Shown: positions 1 to 11,400 of the stretch, one piece after another
How positions within the stretch are numbered: position 1 is the first letter of the stretch
Layout of the letters: the number at the start of each line of letters is the position of its first letter
Source: Leptodontidium sp. MPI-SDFR-AT-0119
Taxonomy: Eukaryota; Ascomycota; Leotiomycetes; Helotiales; Leptodontidiaceae
Assembly (NCBI GenBank): GCA_020726505.1
Contig: JAHLEZ010000042.1
Coordinates: 248,001 to 312,000 of the forward strand
Direction: 5' to 3'
DNA length: 64,000 bases
The notes under the pieces: generated by a model
What the model saw: only the letters and a program-made list of their open reading frames with translations
Database searches by the model: none
Told to the model about the DNA's origin: nothing
Made by a program: the position numbers and the translations under genes

Positions 1-2095
1 TGTAAACTGTGTATGTTGTTCTCTTGGTCCTCATCTATTATGCTAATCGATTAAGGTCATCACGATCCCAAATTTTCAAAGAATAAATCGACTACCTTCA
101 ACAGTAACTCTCTCAAGAACGCAACCAAACACATGATAATAGAGCATAAATTGGAGCAAAATGGAGATATTGGAAGACTACCTTCGACAGCTGTACCGCA
201 TGCGCAACCCTCTGGGCCAGTTGGTGGAGATTACGAGAATATCATACCTTTTCGACAGCTTGAATTCAGGAATGCCTTCACTAAATGGGTGATAATGGAC
301 GACGTAAAGCACCGCAAAGCAGCCTCTCCAAATCTTCGTCGCATGTTCAAAATAGCTAATATGCAAGCTGTCAACGCACTCCCTACTTCACAGAGCACTT
401 CAGAGACTTGGATAGCACAATTATTCAAGTATTTTGAGCCGCAGATCATTGCAGACGTCGCAGAAGCGCAATCGAAGATCTCAGTCTCTTTCGACGGTTG
501 GGGATCTAGAAGAGACAAGATTAGTGTGGTTGCAATGGTCTTTCATTATACTAACAAGAAGGGAGAAGTTGTGACAGTACTGGCAGGCTTACCAGAGCTC
601 CCAGGACATAGTAAAACTGGTGTTGGTACGTCAACTCTCCCTAAAGTGCTCTCCTTTTAACTGACATAATACAGACCAAGCTTCTGTACTTCTACCTCTC
701 TTACGTCGATTCGGAATCAACGAATTGAACCTTGGTTGGTTTGTCCTTGACAACGCGCCGAATAACGATACAACGCTCGTAGAGCTCGGAAAATCCCTCA
801 ATTTCGATCCAAAACAACGTCGTCTTCGCTGTATGGGTCACATCCTCAATCTCATCGCAGAGCAATACTTATTTGGTCAAGATACGTCATCTTTTGAAGA
901 CGATTTCAATAAGGCTGGTCCTGCAGGAAGGAGACAACTGTGGAGGCAACGCGGAGAGCTTGGAAAGCTACACAACTTAATTGCGCACATAATGGCCTCC
1001 GGAAAGCGCGGGGTAGCATTTGACGGACTACAAGTTGACCTAAATCAAGGCAAGGCAGCTAGAAAGGTATGGAAAGTAGTGTTGGATGGAGGGATACGCT
1101 GGAACTCCTCATATTCGATGATCAAACGCGCTCTTGAGTTACGCGAAGCTCTTGATAGTTATGCTGTCAAACTACGTGTTTCTAAAGAACCTCTTGATCA
1201 GGAGGTTTACAGAGAGGATTTTATCGACGACAGAGAATGGGAGACGCTTCAATTGATGATGGATCATTTGGAACCTCTTTTTCGCCTTACAAAAGACCTT
1301 GAAGGTAACCCCGATCGCCATGATCCGACATCGTCAACCCACGGAGCTTTATGGGAGTTGTTACCTCTTTTTGAAGGTCTACTTGCTCACTTTGAAGGAC
1401 TGGAGACTCTCGCAAAGGCCGGTCGATTCAATGGGCACAAAGGCATACAAGAGTCGATTACTTTGGCATGGAATAAGACGAAGGAGTACTATGGTAAGAC
1501 CGACGTTTCTCTTGCGTGGATAGCGGCTCTAGTACTCCACCCTCGTTGGAAATGGCAGTACTTTGATCAACAGTGGACCGGCGATAACTCTCAATATGTG
1601 AGGAAAGGTAAGGCCGCTCTGCGAAAGCTCTGGGAGAACGATTATAAGGGAGAGGTGGTGATACGAATTGAGGAAAGAACCCCAGAGCCGGAGCCTGAAA
1701 AGGCTTATAAGGTCATACAATTGGAAAGACTAGCTCCTCCTCTTGTTGGTACCTCTTCTTCTACACGACCTCCGCGTTTGACAAGCCGAAAAGATCAATT
1801 AGCTTTGTATCTTGAAGAGCCTCTTACAGACAAGCCTCTCTTGGAGTATTGGCGTGGAAAGCAGGCCCAGTGGCCACAGCTTACAAAGATGGCCTTCGAT
1901 TTTCTATGTATACCTGCCATGAGCTCTGAATGTGAGCGTGTTTTCTCGTCTTGTTCTATGCAAACTACAGTACATTCGTCGAGATTGTCCGCTCAGTTAT
2001 TATGGCAACAAGAGTGCCTCAAGAATTGGCAAAGAAGAGGTTTTATTGAGATTATGTTGGCGTTCGGGGCTGTAGACCTTGGAAGAGATCTTTAA
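1..2095 (+). CDS. hAT-family transposase, 5' end cut off by the window edge
   Basis: Seen: coding continues through two short introns, 11..55 (GTATGT donor, TGCTAAT branch, AAG acceptor) and 626..674 (49 nt, acceptor ACAG). Splicing them joins the frame cleanly. The first exons then give a BED-type zinc finger: C-x2-C (CKLC) at the very start and H-x4-H (HMIIEH) around 130-145, so the ATG at 133 lies inside the finger and is not the real start. The RNase H-like core follows (SVSFDGWGS near 490, GWFVLDNAPNND near 735), and the C-terminus has the hAT dimerisation block (LLEYWRGK, then IPAMSSECERVFSS, 1840-1960). Stop is TAA at 2093. Known: hAT transposases excise and insert DNA through 8-bp duplications. 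No premature stop is visible, so this copy may be intact apart from the missing start. The terminal repeats were not found. Confidence 0.82.
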
Positions 2096-3765
2096 TATAT
2101 TTCCAAAAATAGAATCAGCTTTTAAGCAGCTTTTCAGCTCTTCAGTTCAAGCCATTAAGCTGTGCGGTTACATACAAGCCAGTCAGTTAAGAAAGTTTCC
2201 TGGCTGATGGCTGACTGATTGGCTTTTCGGACACTCTGGAACAGAGGCTGAGAGGAGATTGCGATCAAGTCAAAGGGGAAGAGTTCCATCACCTTAGAAA
2301 ATGTGACATTATGACAGAGGTCACAGAGTAAATCAGATGTTTGTATTAGTCCAAGTAAGGCCAACACAGCTCTACATTCATCAGCTACGATACTTACCCT
2401 CAAGCAATGAAATTTGAATTTGTATCTTCCTTACATCTCTTCTACAGTCCCTCGAGCTGTATATTGACTCATTTGCGGGTATTTGGTCTGCTCTGAATAT
2501 GGAGTGGTGTTTGTGATGTGTTGGGACGAGAGGTTTCGGTGGTGAGCCATGAACGAAGCAGTAAGTGGACAGTCGTTATTGCCTTCTGCTTTATAGATTT
2601 CTGTAACACCACGTCATCAAACTACTGTATCTACCTTGGTATCTTAATAACCACTTACGTGGCAGGTAGTCCGGAGGATCCGAAGGAACTGCTGCTGAAA
2701 ACAAAATTGCCTCTCTGCAGTAACGAGTTAATGAAGAATCTTGGCCGAGAAGCACCACCTGACCTGTACCCCAGGGTCACATCAAGAGACCACCATTATT
2801 GGCATGTCCCGCTATCAAAGCAGACGTAGACCCGGGATCTTCTTATGGTTAGTGGCACTGATCGAATGAAGATTGCTATCAGCATCCCGGGTGGTGGAAG
2901 TCGAGGTGCAACACTTACCTCAACCAACTCAGCTAGGGTGCGTCATATATAACCTGTAACATCGAAGCTCAATCTTTTTTAATCCGCTAAACGTACGCGG
3001 CCACAATAAAGGTTAGCATGATACGTTGATGAATTACTGAACCAGTCATCTCCGAATCCCATTTATTATGCGCCTCGGGAAAGGAATGACCATAGCCGCG
3101 GACGTTTTTATTCTCCTCTGAGCCGTTTCTGTCTCTTCACCGGTGACCACATTCGTGATGACCCTTCGATGCGGCGCATTGATACTGTGTCCTTCCAGTT
3201 GAGCAATAGGTTGAACGTACTAGGAACCAGATTTGTCGGAAATTCTGGACGATCAAGCCAAATGTACGAAGCGGTACAATTTCCAGGTTCAGGGACCACT
3301 AGAATTTGCAAGAATGTGTACGGAGCTTCCTACGGGACCCTGGCTATAATTGATGCTGGATAACGCAGTGGAGTCCAGCCCTGTGGTCTCCAGTTTTTCT
3401 TTTTTGATTGACTCCGAGAGGAGGGACGCTCGTGTGCCTACAAGCGAAGATCGTCGTGCCGGTCTACCTGGAGGTCTGCGAATGGAAAGTGCCTAGGAGA
3501 TTGTTAGAGAGGAGGTAAGTGAGCTAGGAGTCCTATCACTCGACCAATCTTGGATGTTAGACTTATCAAGGGGGGGGGGGGTATCATACTGTGAGATCTG
3601 GGGGTCTAGCTTGGGCACGATGACGTTGTGTTTCAATTTAAGTTATATACTGGATTTATGAGCTCAAGATCAGGCTTGGTTTATCATCTAAGATATAAAC
3701 TACCAACGGGCCACCATTCCGTCCCCCATCACACGTCCGCCCCGTGTCCCTGCTGTGACCATCCC
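2096..3765. other. intergenic, no convincing gene
   Basis: Short ORFs on both strands overlap each other and show no recognisable motif. The first few hundred bases may include the 3' end of the hAT element, but no terminal inverted repeat was found. A run of about ten G lies near 3570-3581. Nothing else is supported. Confidence 0.4.
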
Positions 3766-4443
3766 CTACTCGGACCCATCTTTGTATCTACGAGACTTGC
3801 TCGTTAGACTAGTCTTTGAAGTCTTTTCCTCTTCAGAATTCCTCTTACGCTTGTTTGCTGGCAGAACCTTGGATGCTACGGGGTGGTCAAACGATCCAGG
3901 TGCCTCACACATCTGTTGTTCGGATATCGTATCCTCAACAACATAGTACTTTTTCTCGTGGTGTTTATCCTTCTCATCTTCTGCCCCCTGCCATCTATTC
4001 TCGATCAATGTGGTTTGGTGTTTCAATTCAGCTTCAACATCTTCATAGTCTGCTTCTAAGGTTCGATATTTCTCCGTGGTAAGAGCGAGCTCTAGACCGA
4101 GATCTATCTTCGTAGATTCGAGAACAGCATTCTCGTCAAGCAACCGTGAGTTATCGTCCTCGAGCCGCCGAAGAGTATCTTTTAAGGTATCCAGTGAATT
4201 TGCATACTGTCCTTTCATTTCCCGGAGCTCGGCTTCAGCCACTTCCCGCCTTGCTTCTTCAGCCTTCCAATACTCGAAAGTATTACGCAGCTCTCTCTTG
4301 TCTTTGTTGGCGAGACTATACATCCTGTGTATCATCTGTCGTGCTTGCTCCATTATGTGTCCAGAGCTCTTGAAGTGACATAATTCCTGGTCAAGAGCCC
4401 CTAGTTCTTGGCGAGTCGGAAAGCTCATCGGTACTGCAGGCAC
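3766..4443 (-). CDS. hypothetical coiled-coil protein, 225 aa
   Basis: Uninterrupted minus-strand ORF from ATG (4443) to TAG (3766). Not recognised as a known family. Residues about 60-150 are rich in Glu, Leu, Lys and Arg in a heptad-like pattern (EEARREVAEAELREMKG, then LRRLEDDNSRLLDENAVLES), which predicts a long coiled coil. The C-terminal 45 residues are basic and low-complexity (KRKRNSEEEK), a possible nuclear localisation signal. No enzyme motif is visible. The start is the first ATG, but an upstream exon cannot be excluded. It could also be part of a longer decayed gene; plus-strand ORFs over the same bases look like shadows. Confidence 0.4.
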   Translation of the reverse strand: MPAVPMSFPTRQELGALDQELCHFKSSGHIMEQARQMIHRMYSLANKDKRELRNTFEYWKAEEARREVAEAELREMKGQYANSLDTLKDTLRRLEDDNSRLLDENAVLESTKIDLGLELALTTEKYRTLEADYEDVEAELKHQTTLIENRWQGAEDEKDKHHEKKYYVVEDTISEQQMCEAPGSFDHPVASKVLPANKRKRNSEEEKTSKTSLTSKSRRYKDGSE

Positions 4444-5068
4444 TGGGGCCTGGGTTTTGGTATCAACAGATAGTGATGGACGGACACGGGATGTAGACTT
4501 GACAGGTTAGCAGTGGTCGAGACAGAGAAAAAAAAGGGACAAATTGAAGAGGAGACTTGAAATTGTCTGCCCGAGTGCGCCTGTGGAAAATCTCACCTCT
4601 GACGATTGCATTTTCTTTCTATTGGACAATAATTGAAGAAACCCACATCTATGAATTCCTAAACTTATCAGAAATATACTGCTTTGCTTCTCGAGCAATG
4701 GAAGCTTTGGATTGCATAATATTAAATACTGAAAACACGATGGTAAGGAGCCACTGCAGCCTCGTCTTTCCGGGCCAATGGCTTCAAATTGAGCTGGCTG
4801 TCAAGATGTATTTGTTTATACAAGAACCACTTCCCCCTCAATTTCTCATTGTCCGTCATTTAGGTCAGCAGCCGCTGCTTGAAGTAGGCATACATATTCC
4901 GCACTGTCCTCATGTCAGCTGGCAATATCGATGACCACGAAGGACATGGCACTGAAAAGTATGTACAGGTCCTAACAACAGCCGCCTTTCTCTACTGTAC
5001 TAAATATGTATATACTGTATATGTGTACTGTAATACACAGTTAATTATCAATTAATTCTCTCACTTTT
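4444..5068. other. intergenic, AT-rich flank of a Tc1-like element
   Basis: No supported gene. The stretch near 4990-5050 is AT-rich with alternating TATATACTGTATATG-type sequence and may be the terminal region of the neighbouring Tc1-like relic. A matching inverted repeat could not be established by eye. Confidence 0.35.
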
Positions 5069-6072
5069 CTAAATATCTAGCTCATCTGGAACACCTTCAT
5101 ACCCTGCTTTCCTAAAGTGCGCTCTAGCCTTTTTACCAGCTTCAACACCTCTACCTGTATGACGTAAAGTACGATTCAAGAAGTTAGGAAAGTTGCTGTA
5201 GCTCCCATCACGGCCTATACGATAATTCCTCCTTATAAACGCCTTCAAATCATAGAAACTGGCCTCAATTGGATTGAAGAATGGACAGTATAGAGGGAGA
5301 TATTCGAGCTGTACGTTGAATCGATCGCAGATCTGTTGTACCCGAATATTCTTATAGATCTTTCAATTATCCATAATTAAGATTAATCGCAGGCCAGGTG
5401 GTCTCGTAAAGGTAGGAAGGAGGTCAAATTCTAGCCACCGCTCGAATACTGTTGTAATAGCACCTTTGAAGACGAGGGGTTCTTTGTAGCCTTCAATCGT
5501 ATACGCAGGGAGAATCGACCAACTCTCAGTTTGCTTCAACAACCTCCTAACTCTACAAGGGAGACCAATTGGCGCCCATCCATACCTCCTATCTGCGGTC
5601 CTCTCGTTGGAAGCACTCTCGTCGACAAACACCAACTGCGACGCCTGCCAATTCTCCATCTTGAAGGACCAAGCCTTGATCAAATCGTCGTTCCTTTGAG
5701 AGGCGTACGCAGTGGCTTTCTTGTGGGATATCCGAGCCGTAGCCAGAAGGCGTGAGACCTGTGGCAGGTCGAGTTGTACGCCAAAATCCATATATATGAA
5801 GTCTCCCAACTCGTCCAAATATATCGTCTTATACCGATCAACCAACTCCTCCGCGTACTCGATTATTGAAGGCGTAACCTTTGCCTTGCGACCTGGCTTT
5901 TTCGAGGGTCCCAACCATCTTCTAACCTCTTCTTTGGGTTCTTCTTTCTCCGCTGCATCGATCGTATATGGCAGTCAAGCCATAAGGCTAACTCTTGGTT
6001 GCTTAGAGGAGGATTTTCGTAGAAAGCCGCGTCAATTTGGTCTCCGTGGAGCTTACTAAGCCTAGGGGCCAT
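5069..6072 (-). pseudogene. Tc1/mariner transposase relic (frameshift plus in-frame TGA)
   Basis: Minus-strand reading gives an N-terminal helix-turn-helix-like segment (LSNQELALWLDCHIRSMQRR), then a GRKAKVTP-type linker, the first catalytic Asp in LVFVDESASNERTADRR, the second in RLILIMDN, and the third acidic residue in PFFNPIEASFYDLK. This order matches fungal Tc1/mariner (DDE/D) transposases of about 330 aa. Two lesions break it. A one-base shift lies near 5905-5914, between the N-terminal part and the GPSKKPGRK segment. An in-frame TGA lies at 5363..5365, directly after the second catalytic Asp. The frame stays open after the TGA to the TAG at 5069. The element is therefore not autonomous. 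Terminal inverted repeats were not resolved. Confidence 0.85.
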
Positions 6073-6452
6073 GGCGCCTATAACGGATTAGAATCTACAT
6101 GGTGAGAGCTTCAATTTGCCCTACTTACTTCGTGGTTTGGAGTTGTGATGTTGGAGTTATTTGCTAAAGTTCATTCAATTTTGGTGGGGTGCACCAAAAT
6201 ACGGTGTGCGGAATTAAATTCGCCGAAACGACGCTGATTACACAACTAACAGTAACACCTGCAACCTGATCTCCGACTGTTCCTGGATAATTTCGCGGCG
6301 AGATTGATGATTCGGGAGAATTCTTGATAGCGATATTCAGGGTTTTCGCTTCTAGCTTCGACTTGAGAAAAAGGATAAAAGATTTGATTAGTCACGTTTA
6401 GATGATTCAGAATTTACATCCATGACGTTACACTTTAGGCTCTCCACTCAAA

Positions 6453-7466
6453 TCATGACAAGTTAGAAGTTTGCAAGTGTTCACCTTGTAAACGAGAGAA
6501 TACGACAAAATTATATCCATAGCTCAACCCGAGCACCCAGTACTTCGCGGGACGGCCTATTGCGTCAGCCTCAAGCTTTAGCCTTGTGTCTGCTGTTCGA
6601 CTGCGTTGTGTCAAGTATATAGCAGGCATACCCTTTAAGAACTTCCTAAGAACGGGTTCCCAAGACTCTAGCTGCAATAAGTTCAAGGACATTTATTTTA
6701 TCTCTGGGTGGTCACAATCGGTGTTTGGCAATATATAATCTGAGATTTTCATACCCAAGCCTCGTCACGATAGTGATGAGGGTGGTGTCAAAGGCGCTCT
6801 TGTCATTCCATCCGAACGCGTTTGCGTCGTTCATTGTCCTCTTGGCGCACCAGGCAATGTTCCTTTGCTTCGCACCCTTCACGGGAAGTTGAATTTGTTA
6901 GTATTTAACCCGGTATCAAATCTGTGGAAGAAACAAAACTCTAATTTGCTCTGTAGCGTCTGCATAGCCCTAGATCTCGTCTCGTGTTAAGACTCTCCTT
7001 ACGATAACAAAATCTTCTTCTGCTTCGAATTTTTCTCATCCCGCTCTCAATGCTTCTGGGTTCACACACCTCCTACTGATTTTCGTCTATATAGCATTTG
7101 GTGGAGTGTAGCCTGTTGGCATCTTTCAACGGTGCAACGCCTTCATGAAATGGTACAGCATCCTCGATAAACTTTTCACGAAGGGCACGCAGAATGCCGT
7201 TCGCTGGTAGTTCCTTGGCGATAGTCAGCTTTGAAATCGGCTTCCTCTTTGTAAACTCTTTCATTTAATTGAGTCACGGTACAAAGTAGCACTATTGCAG
7301 CTTGAGTGTCAAAGCCGTTGTTTGCAACTTTCAAATTTGGTTTCCTGGGTAAAGAATGAGTTAGTAGTTGCTTCATACGGATTAATTCTAAAGATTTTGC
7401 TCCTCTGAATAGAGAGTTTGACTTACAAAAAGGACTGATAAGAATAGTCACCTTGCAAGACGACAT
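6453..7466 (-). pseudogene. decayed multi-exon gene, family not recognised
   Basis: Several minus-strand segments read like coding sequence in a consistent order but different frames: ATG near 7466 (MSSCK), ANNGFDTQAAIVLLCTVTQLNE (about 7330-7265), PANGILRALREKF (about 7200), NPEALRAG followed by a stop, EEDFVIVRRVLTRDEI followed by TAG, GYADATEQI, then MNDANAFGWNDKSAFDTT (about 6830-6780) and a final open segment to 6453. Some breaks look like introns (an ACTAAC branch near 6900); others are stops or frameshifts. No family could be assigned. Alternatively it is a mixture of relics. Confidence is low because frame continuity was judged by eye. Confidence 0.3.
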
Positions 7467-7522
7467 TGCTAGTGGCTAAAGCCAATTTCGTCGGGTCTCG
7501 TTTAGCGATAGTAGCGATATCT

Positions 7523-8020
7523 ACTAACGTCCCCCCCTGCGTGCCGAGAAACCCTATGTGGCGAGAAAAACGAGAGGTACTTTGACTTCAAGCATCTCAA
7601 ACTCCACACCAACTAATAAGTCTACGAAAATAAAAGATCAGTAACATTGCACAGCCATTAATTAGTAATTTGACTCCTTCCGAAGAAAATTTTGTATTCG
7701 CATCGTCACCTTTTTACCTGATTCATGAGAAGCCTTCATCTAGGCTTTAGTACGAGTCCTCTGCCACAACTATACTAGTGAGCTCTTATTATCTCTTACA
7801 CTTCTCAAAAGTTCTTATCTGAGCTTTAGATCCTTATATTTTGTCCGAGAACCTCAGAAGCTTTGTGGCTGCTATACTACGCAAACAGTTACACGGCCGC
7901 CACGCGGTTCGGTACTTCTGATCGACGGAACTAACGATTCTCGGCTAGAAAAGACTGGCCTGCAACTCCCCGCAAAGCTTTGGTAATTTCGCTGAAGTTT
8001 TCGCCGTAGCTTACATAATT
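7523..8020 (+). repeat. dispersed repeat R1, copy a (truncated)
   Basis: About 500 bp that reappear at 12630..13495 (same orientation) and 19720..20738 (inverted). Shared landmarks include TGCGTGCCGAGAAA at the left end, GGTACTTTGACTT, CACCTTCCGAAGAAAATTTT-like sequence, GCCACGCGGTTCGGTACTTC, TGATCGACGGAAC and CTTATATAATCAG-like sequence at the right. This copy ends where the upstream region shared by the two receptor genes begins. Its nature (element or degraded duplicated segment) is unknown; no long ORF is present in this copy. Confidence 0.65.
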
Positions 8021-8029
8021 ATCGTCAGC

Positions 8030-8409
8030 CTAAGACTTCAGGCTAGAAATCGACAACAGATGGATGATCAAAGGTAGATGGGTCCAGAATTTCTTTTTCT
8101 ATCACACAATTCTCAGATTTCTTTAGCTTCCCTCTCAGCAACAAGAATCTATTATGCTCAATCGAGATTGACTTCGATTATCTTTTGCCACTTATGACTT
8201 CCAGCATTCCTGCGGTGAGCCTGAGCGACTTGGCTGGTCTTGCGCGCTTCCAGTGATGTTCGAATGTGCTATTGCGGCGAGGCTGCCGCCCAGCTGAATG
8301 TGCCAGCCTCAACCCGACATGAAGTCTTCACCCTTCGCATCTATGCCAACTCGACGCGCAACTACTACCGAGAACCCTCCTCTTTACGACCCTCGAACCT
8401 ATTCGAATT
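8030..8409 (+). promoter_or_regulatory. upstream region shared with the second HET receptor gene
   Basis: About 380 bp immediately upstream of the HET-NACHT-WD40 start are clearly similar to 15645..16055, upstream of the HET-NB-ARC-TPR gene. Common blocks include AAGACTTCAGGCTAG, CAGATTTCTTTA, TCAATCGAGATTG, CCTGAGCGACT, GGTCTTGCGCG, GCGAGGCTGCCGCC and CAACTACTACCGA. Inference: the block holds the common promoter and 5' UTR, so the two genes descend from a duplication that included regulatory DNA. Individual transcription-factor sites were not identified. Confidence 0.55.
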
Positions 8410-11400
8410 ATGCGTCTGCTGCAGTACAACAATGGGAGCGATTTCTGTCTGACGGAATTCTTTGAGAGCGATATACCCAAGTATGCTATTCTTTCGCACA
8501 GATGGGGACCGGAGGAGGTTACTTTGGCAGATCTGAAGAATGGCAACGGCAAGAAGATGGCTGGTTATGGCAAGATACAGTTCTGCGGAGAACAAGCGAA
8601 GCGCGACGGCTTGCAATACTTTTGGGTGGACACCTGCTGTATCGATAAGTCGAACAGCACTGAGCTCGCAGAGGCTATCAACTCGATGTTTCGCTGGTAC
8701 CAGAAAGCGGCCAGATGCTATGTCTATTTGTCGGATGTTTCGACACGGAAGCGGAAAGCAAGTGATACGGCTACCAAGTGTACTTGGGAATCTGCTTTTC
8801 GGGATAGCGAATGGTTTACACGAGGCTGGACCCTTCAAGAGCTCCTTGCCCCGCGCTCAGTTGAATTCTTCTCTCGCAATTGCGAGCGACTAGGAGATAA
8901 AGGAACTCTAAAACGACAAATCCAGGAGATAACGGCGATTCCAATCTCAGCACTTGATGTTGCCCTTTTGTCTCAATTTACCGTCGAGGAGCGATTGTCG
9001 TGGGCAGAGAATCGACAGACAACACGCGGAGAAGATATGGCCTACTCGCTATTAGGTATCTTTGGCATTCATTTGCCGCTTATCTATGGCGAAGGGAAAG
9101 AACACGCGTTCAGACGGCTGAAGAAGAAGATCCAGAAATCGCTGACAGGTGAATACCCGATAAGTCGCTTTATCTTTAGCCATATGCTAATCACTTTTTA
9201 CAAGAAGACGAGCAGAATACATTCGACCCTCAGAGTCAAAGCTGCATACAAGACCTGAGGATAACTGATCCACGCGAGGACAAGAAGCGGATTGAAGACA
9301 CGAAGGGCGGGCTGTTGCGAGACTCTTACCAATGGATTCTCGAACATCCCGATTTCCAGCAATGGCGCGACGATATACAGAGCCGGCTACTCTAGATCAA
9401 AGGTGATCCCGGCAAAGGCAAGACGATGCTGATTTGTGGCATCATCGATGAAATGAGTCCATGGACAAAGCTGAGAGACAAGGAGGCAACTACGCTATTG
9501 GCGTACTTCTTCTGTCAGGCTACCGATGACCGCATTGATAATGCGTCAGCCGCGCTCCGCGGTCTTATTTACCTGCTCATCGACCAGCAACCATTGCTTA
9601 TCTCGCATGTGCGGAAAAAGTACGACCACGCTGGCAAGGCCCTTTTTGAAGATGCAAACGCCTGGGTTGCATTATCTGAAATCTTCACAAGCATTCTGCA
9701 AGACCCAAGCTTGAAGAGCATCTATTTGATCATCGATGCGCTCGACGAATGCAAAGCAAATCTTGACCAGCTTTTAGATCTGATTAGTCGAACTGCCTCA
9801 ACATCCACTCGCGTCAAATGGATTGTGTCAAGCCGCAACGAACCCAACATTGAGGCGCGGCTGAGACTTGATCATACGCAGACAAGGCTTAGCCTTAAGC
9901 TCAACGAAGAGCATGTTTCTCGTGCTGTCCAGTTGTTTATCGATTTCAAGGTTTCCACACTGCGACTTATTGAGGACGACAGCGAGCTACAGGAGAGAGT
10001 TCGAGGTCAGATATACGCTAAGGCCAATGGGACATTTCTCTGGGCGGCTCTGGTCTTAAAGGAGCTTGAGCCCGTAGAGAGCTAGGACGTGCTCGATGTG
10101 CTTCAGGACATGCCGCCCGAGCTAGAACCTCTCTATGATCGGATGCTACGTCAAGTTGAACAGCTGCAGCGCAAGGATCCTGAGTTCTGCCGTCTCGTCC
10201 TTTCTACCATAACGCTTGCGTACCGCCCACTCCACCTCCTCGAAGTAGGAGCCCTCTCTGATCTTCCTCGGCAAATATCTTCCAATCTCGATAAAGTCGT
10301 GAAAGTTGTGAATAAATGCGGCTCGTTCCTCACCGTACGAGATAATCGCACGTATTTCATTCATCAATCGGCAAAAGACTTCTTACTCAAAAACGCATTC
10401 GATAGAGTATTTCCCTCTGGAAAGGCAGATGTAATCTACACTATGTTCTCAAGATCGCTCGAGGTTATGTCCAAAACGCTTCGACGCGACATATACGGGT
10501 TGCGCGCGCCTGGGTACCCGATTGAGATGGTCGAGCCGCCAGCTCCAGATCCACTCGCCGCAGCGCAATACTCCTGTCTCTATTGGGTTGACCATCTACT
10601 TGAATGTGATAGGGGACACACTACTAATGATCTCATAGACGGTGGCTCCGTTCATCAGTTTTTAAGAACGAGTTATATGTTCTGGCTTGAGGCGCTCAGC
10701 TTAATGAAAAGCTTGCCAGATGGTATCGTGATGATAATGAAGCTCGAGAACTGGATTAAGGTAAGTCATATTGCGATTTTAAGAATGCCTTTAGGAGAAG
10801 ACTCTACTAACATAAATAAGGTCGGTGAAAGCCCTAACGTACATGCGTTCATATATGATGCAAGGCGATTTGCCTTACACAATCGATCGATTATTGAACA
10901 GGTGCCTCTTCAAGTATATTGTTCGGCTCTTATCTTTGCCCCGGAGAAGAGCATTGTTCGAGAAACTTTCGAGGAATATATTCCGTCTTGGATCCAGAGA
11001 AAGCCAAAAGTAGAAACATATTGGAATGCGATGCTACAAACACTCGAGGGCCATACGAGTTATGTCAGCTCCGTGGCCTTCTCCCCCGACGGCAAGCAGA
11101 TCGTATCTGGGTCTTGGGACAAGACTGTCCGGCGCTGGGACGCGGCTACGGGACAGCAGCTGCTGCCAGCCCTCGAGGGCCATACACATGAGATCAGCTC
11201 CGTGGCCTTCTCCCACGACGGCAAGCAGATCGTGTCTGGGTCTTGGGACAAGACAGTCCGGCGCTGGGACGCGGCTACAGGCCAGCAGCTGCTGCCAGCC
11301 CTCGAGGGCCATACGGGTTATGTCAGCTCCTTGGCCGTCTCCCCCGACGGCAAGCAGATCGTGTCTGGGTCAAGCGATCAAACTGTCCGGCGCTGGGACG

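Noticed and set aside
9393..10085. Reassignment of TAG to Trp (alternative genetic code) to explain the internal TAGs
   Set aside because: The genes that look intact use TGG for Trp, and the broken copies also carry TAA, TGA and frameshifts; RIP-type mutation explains the pattern more simply.
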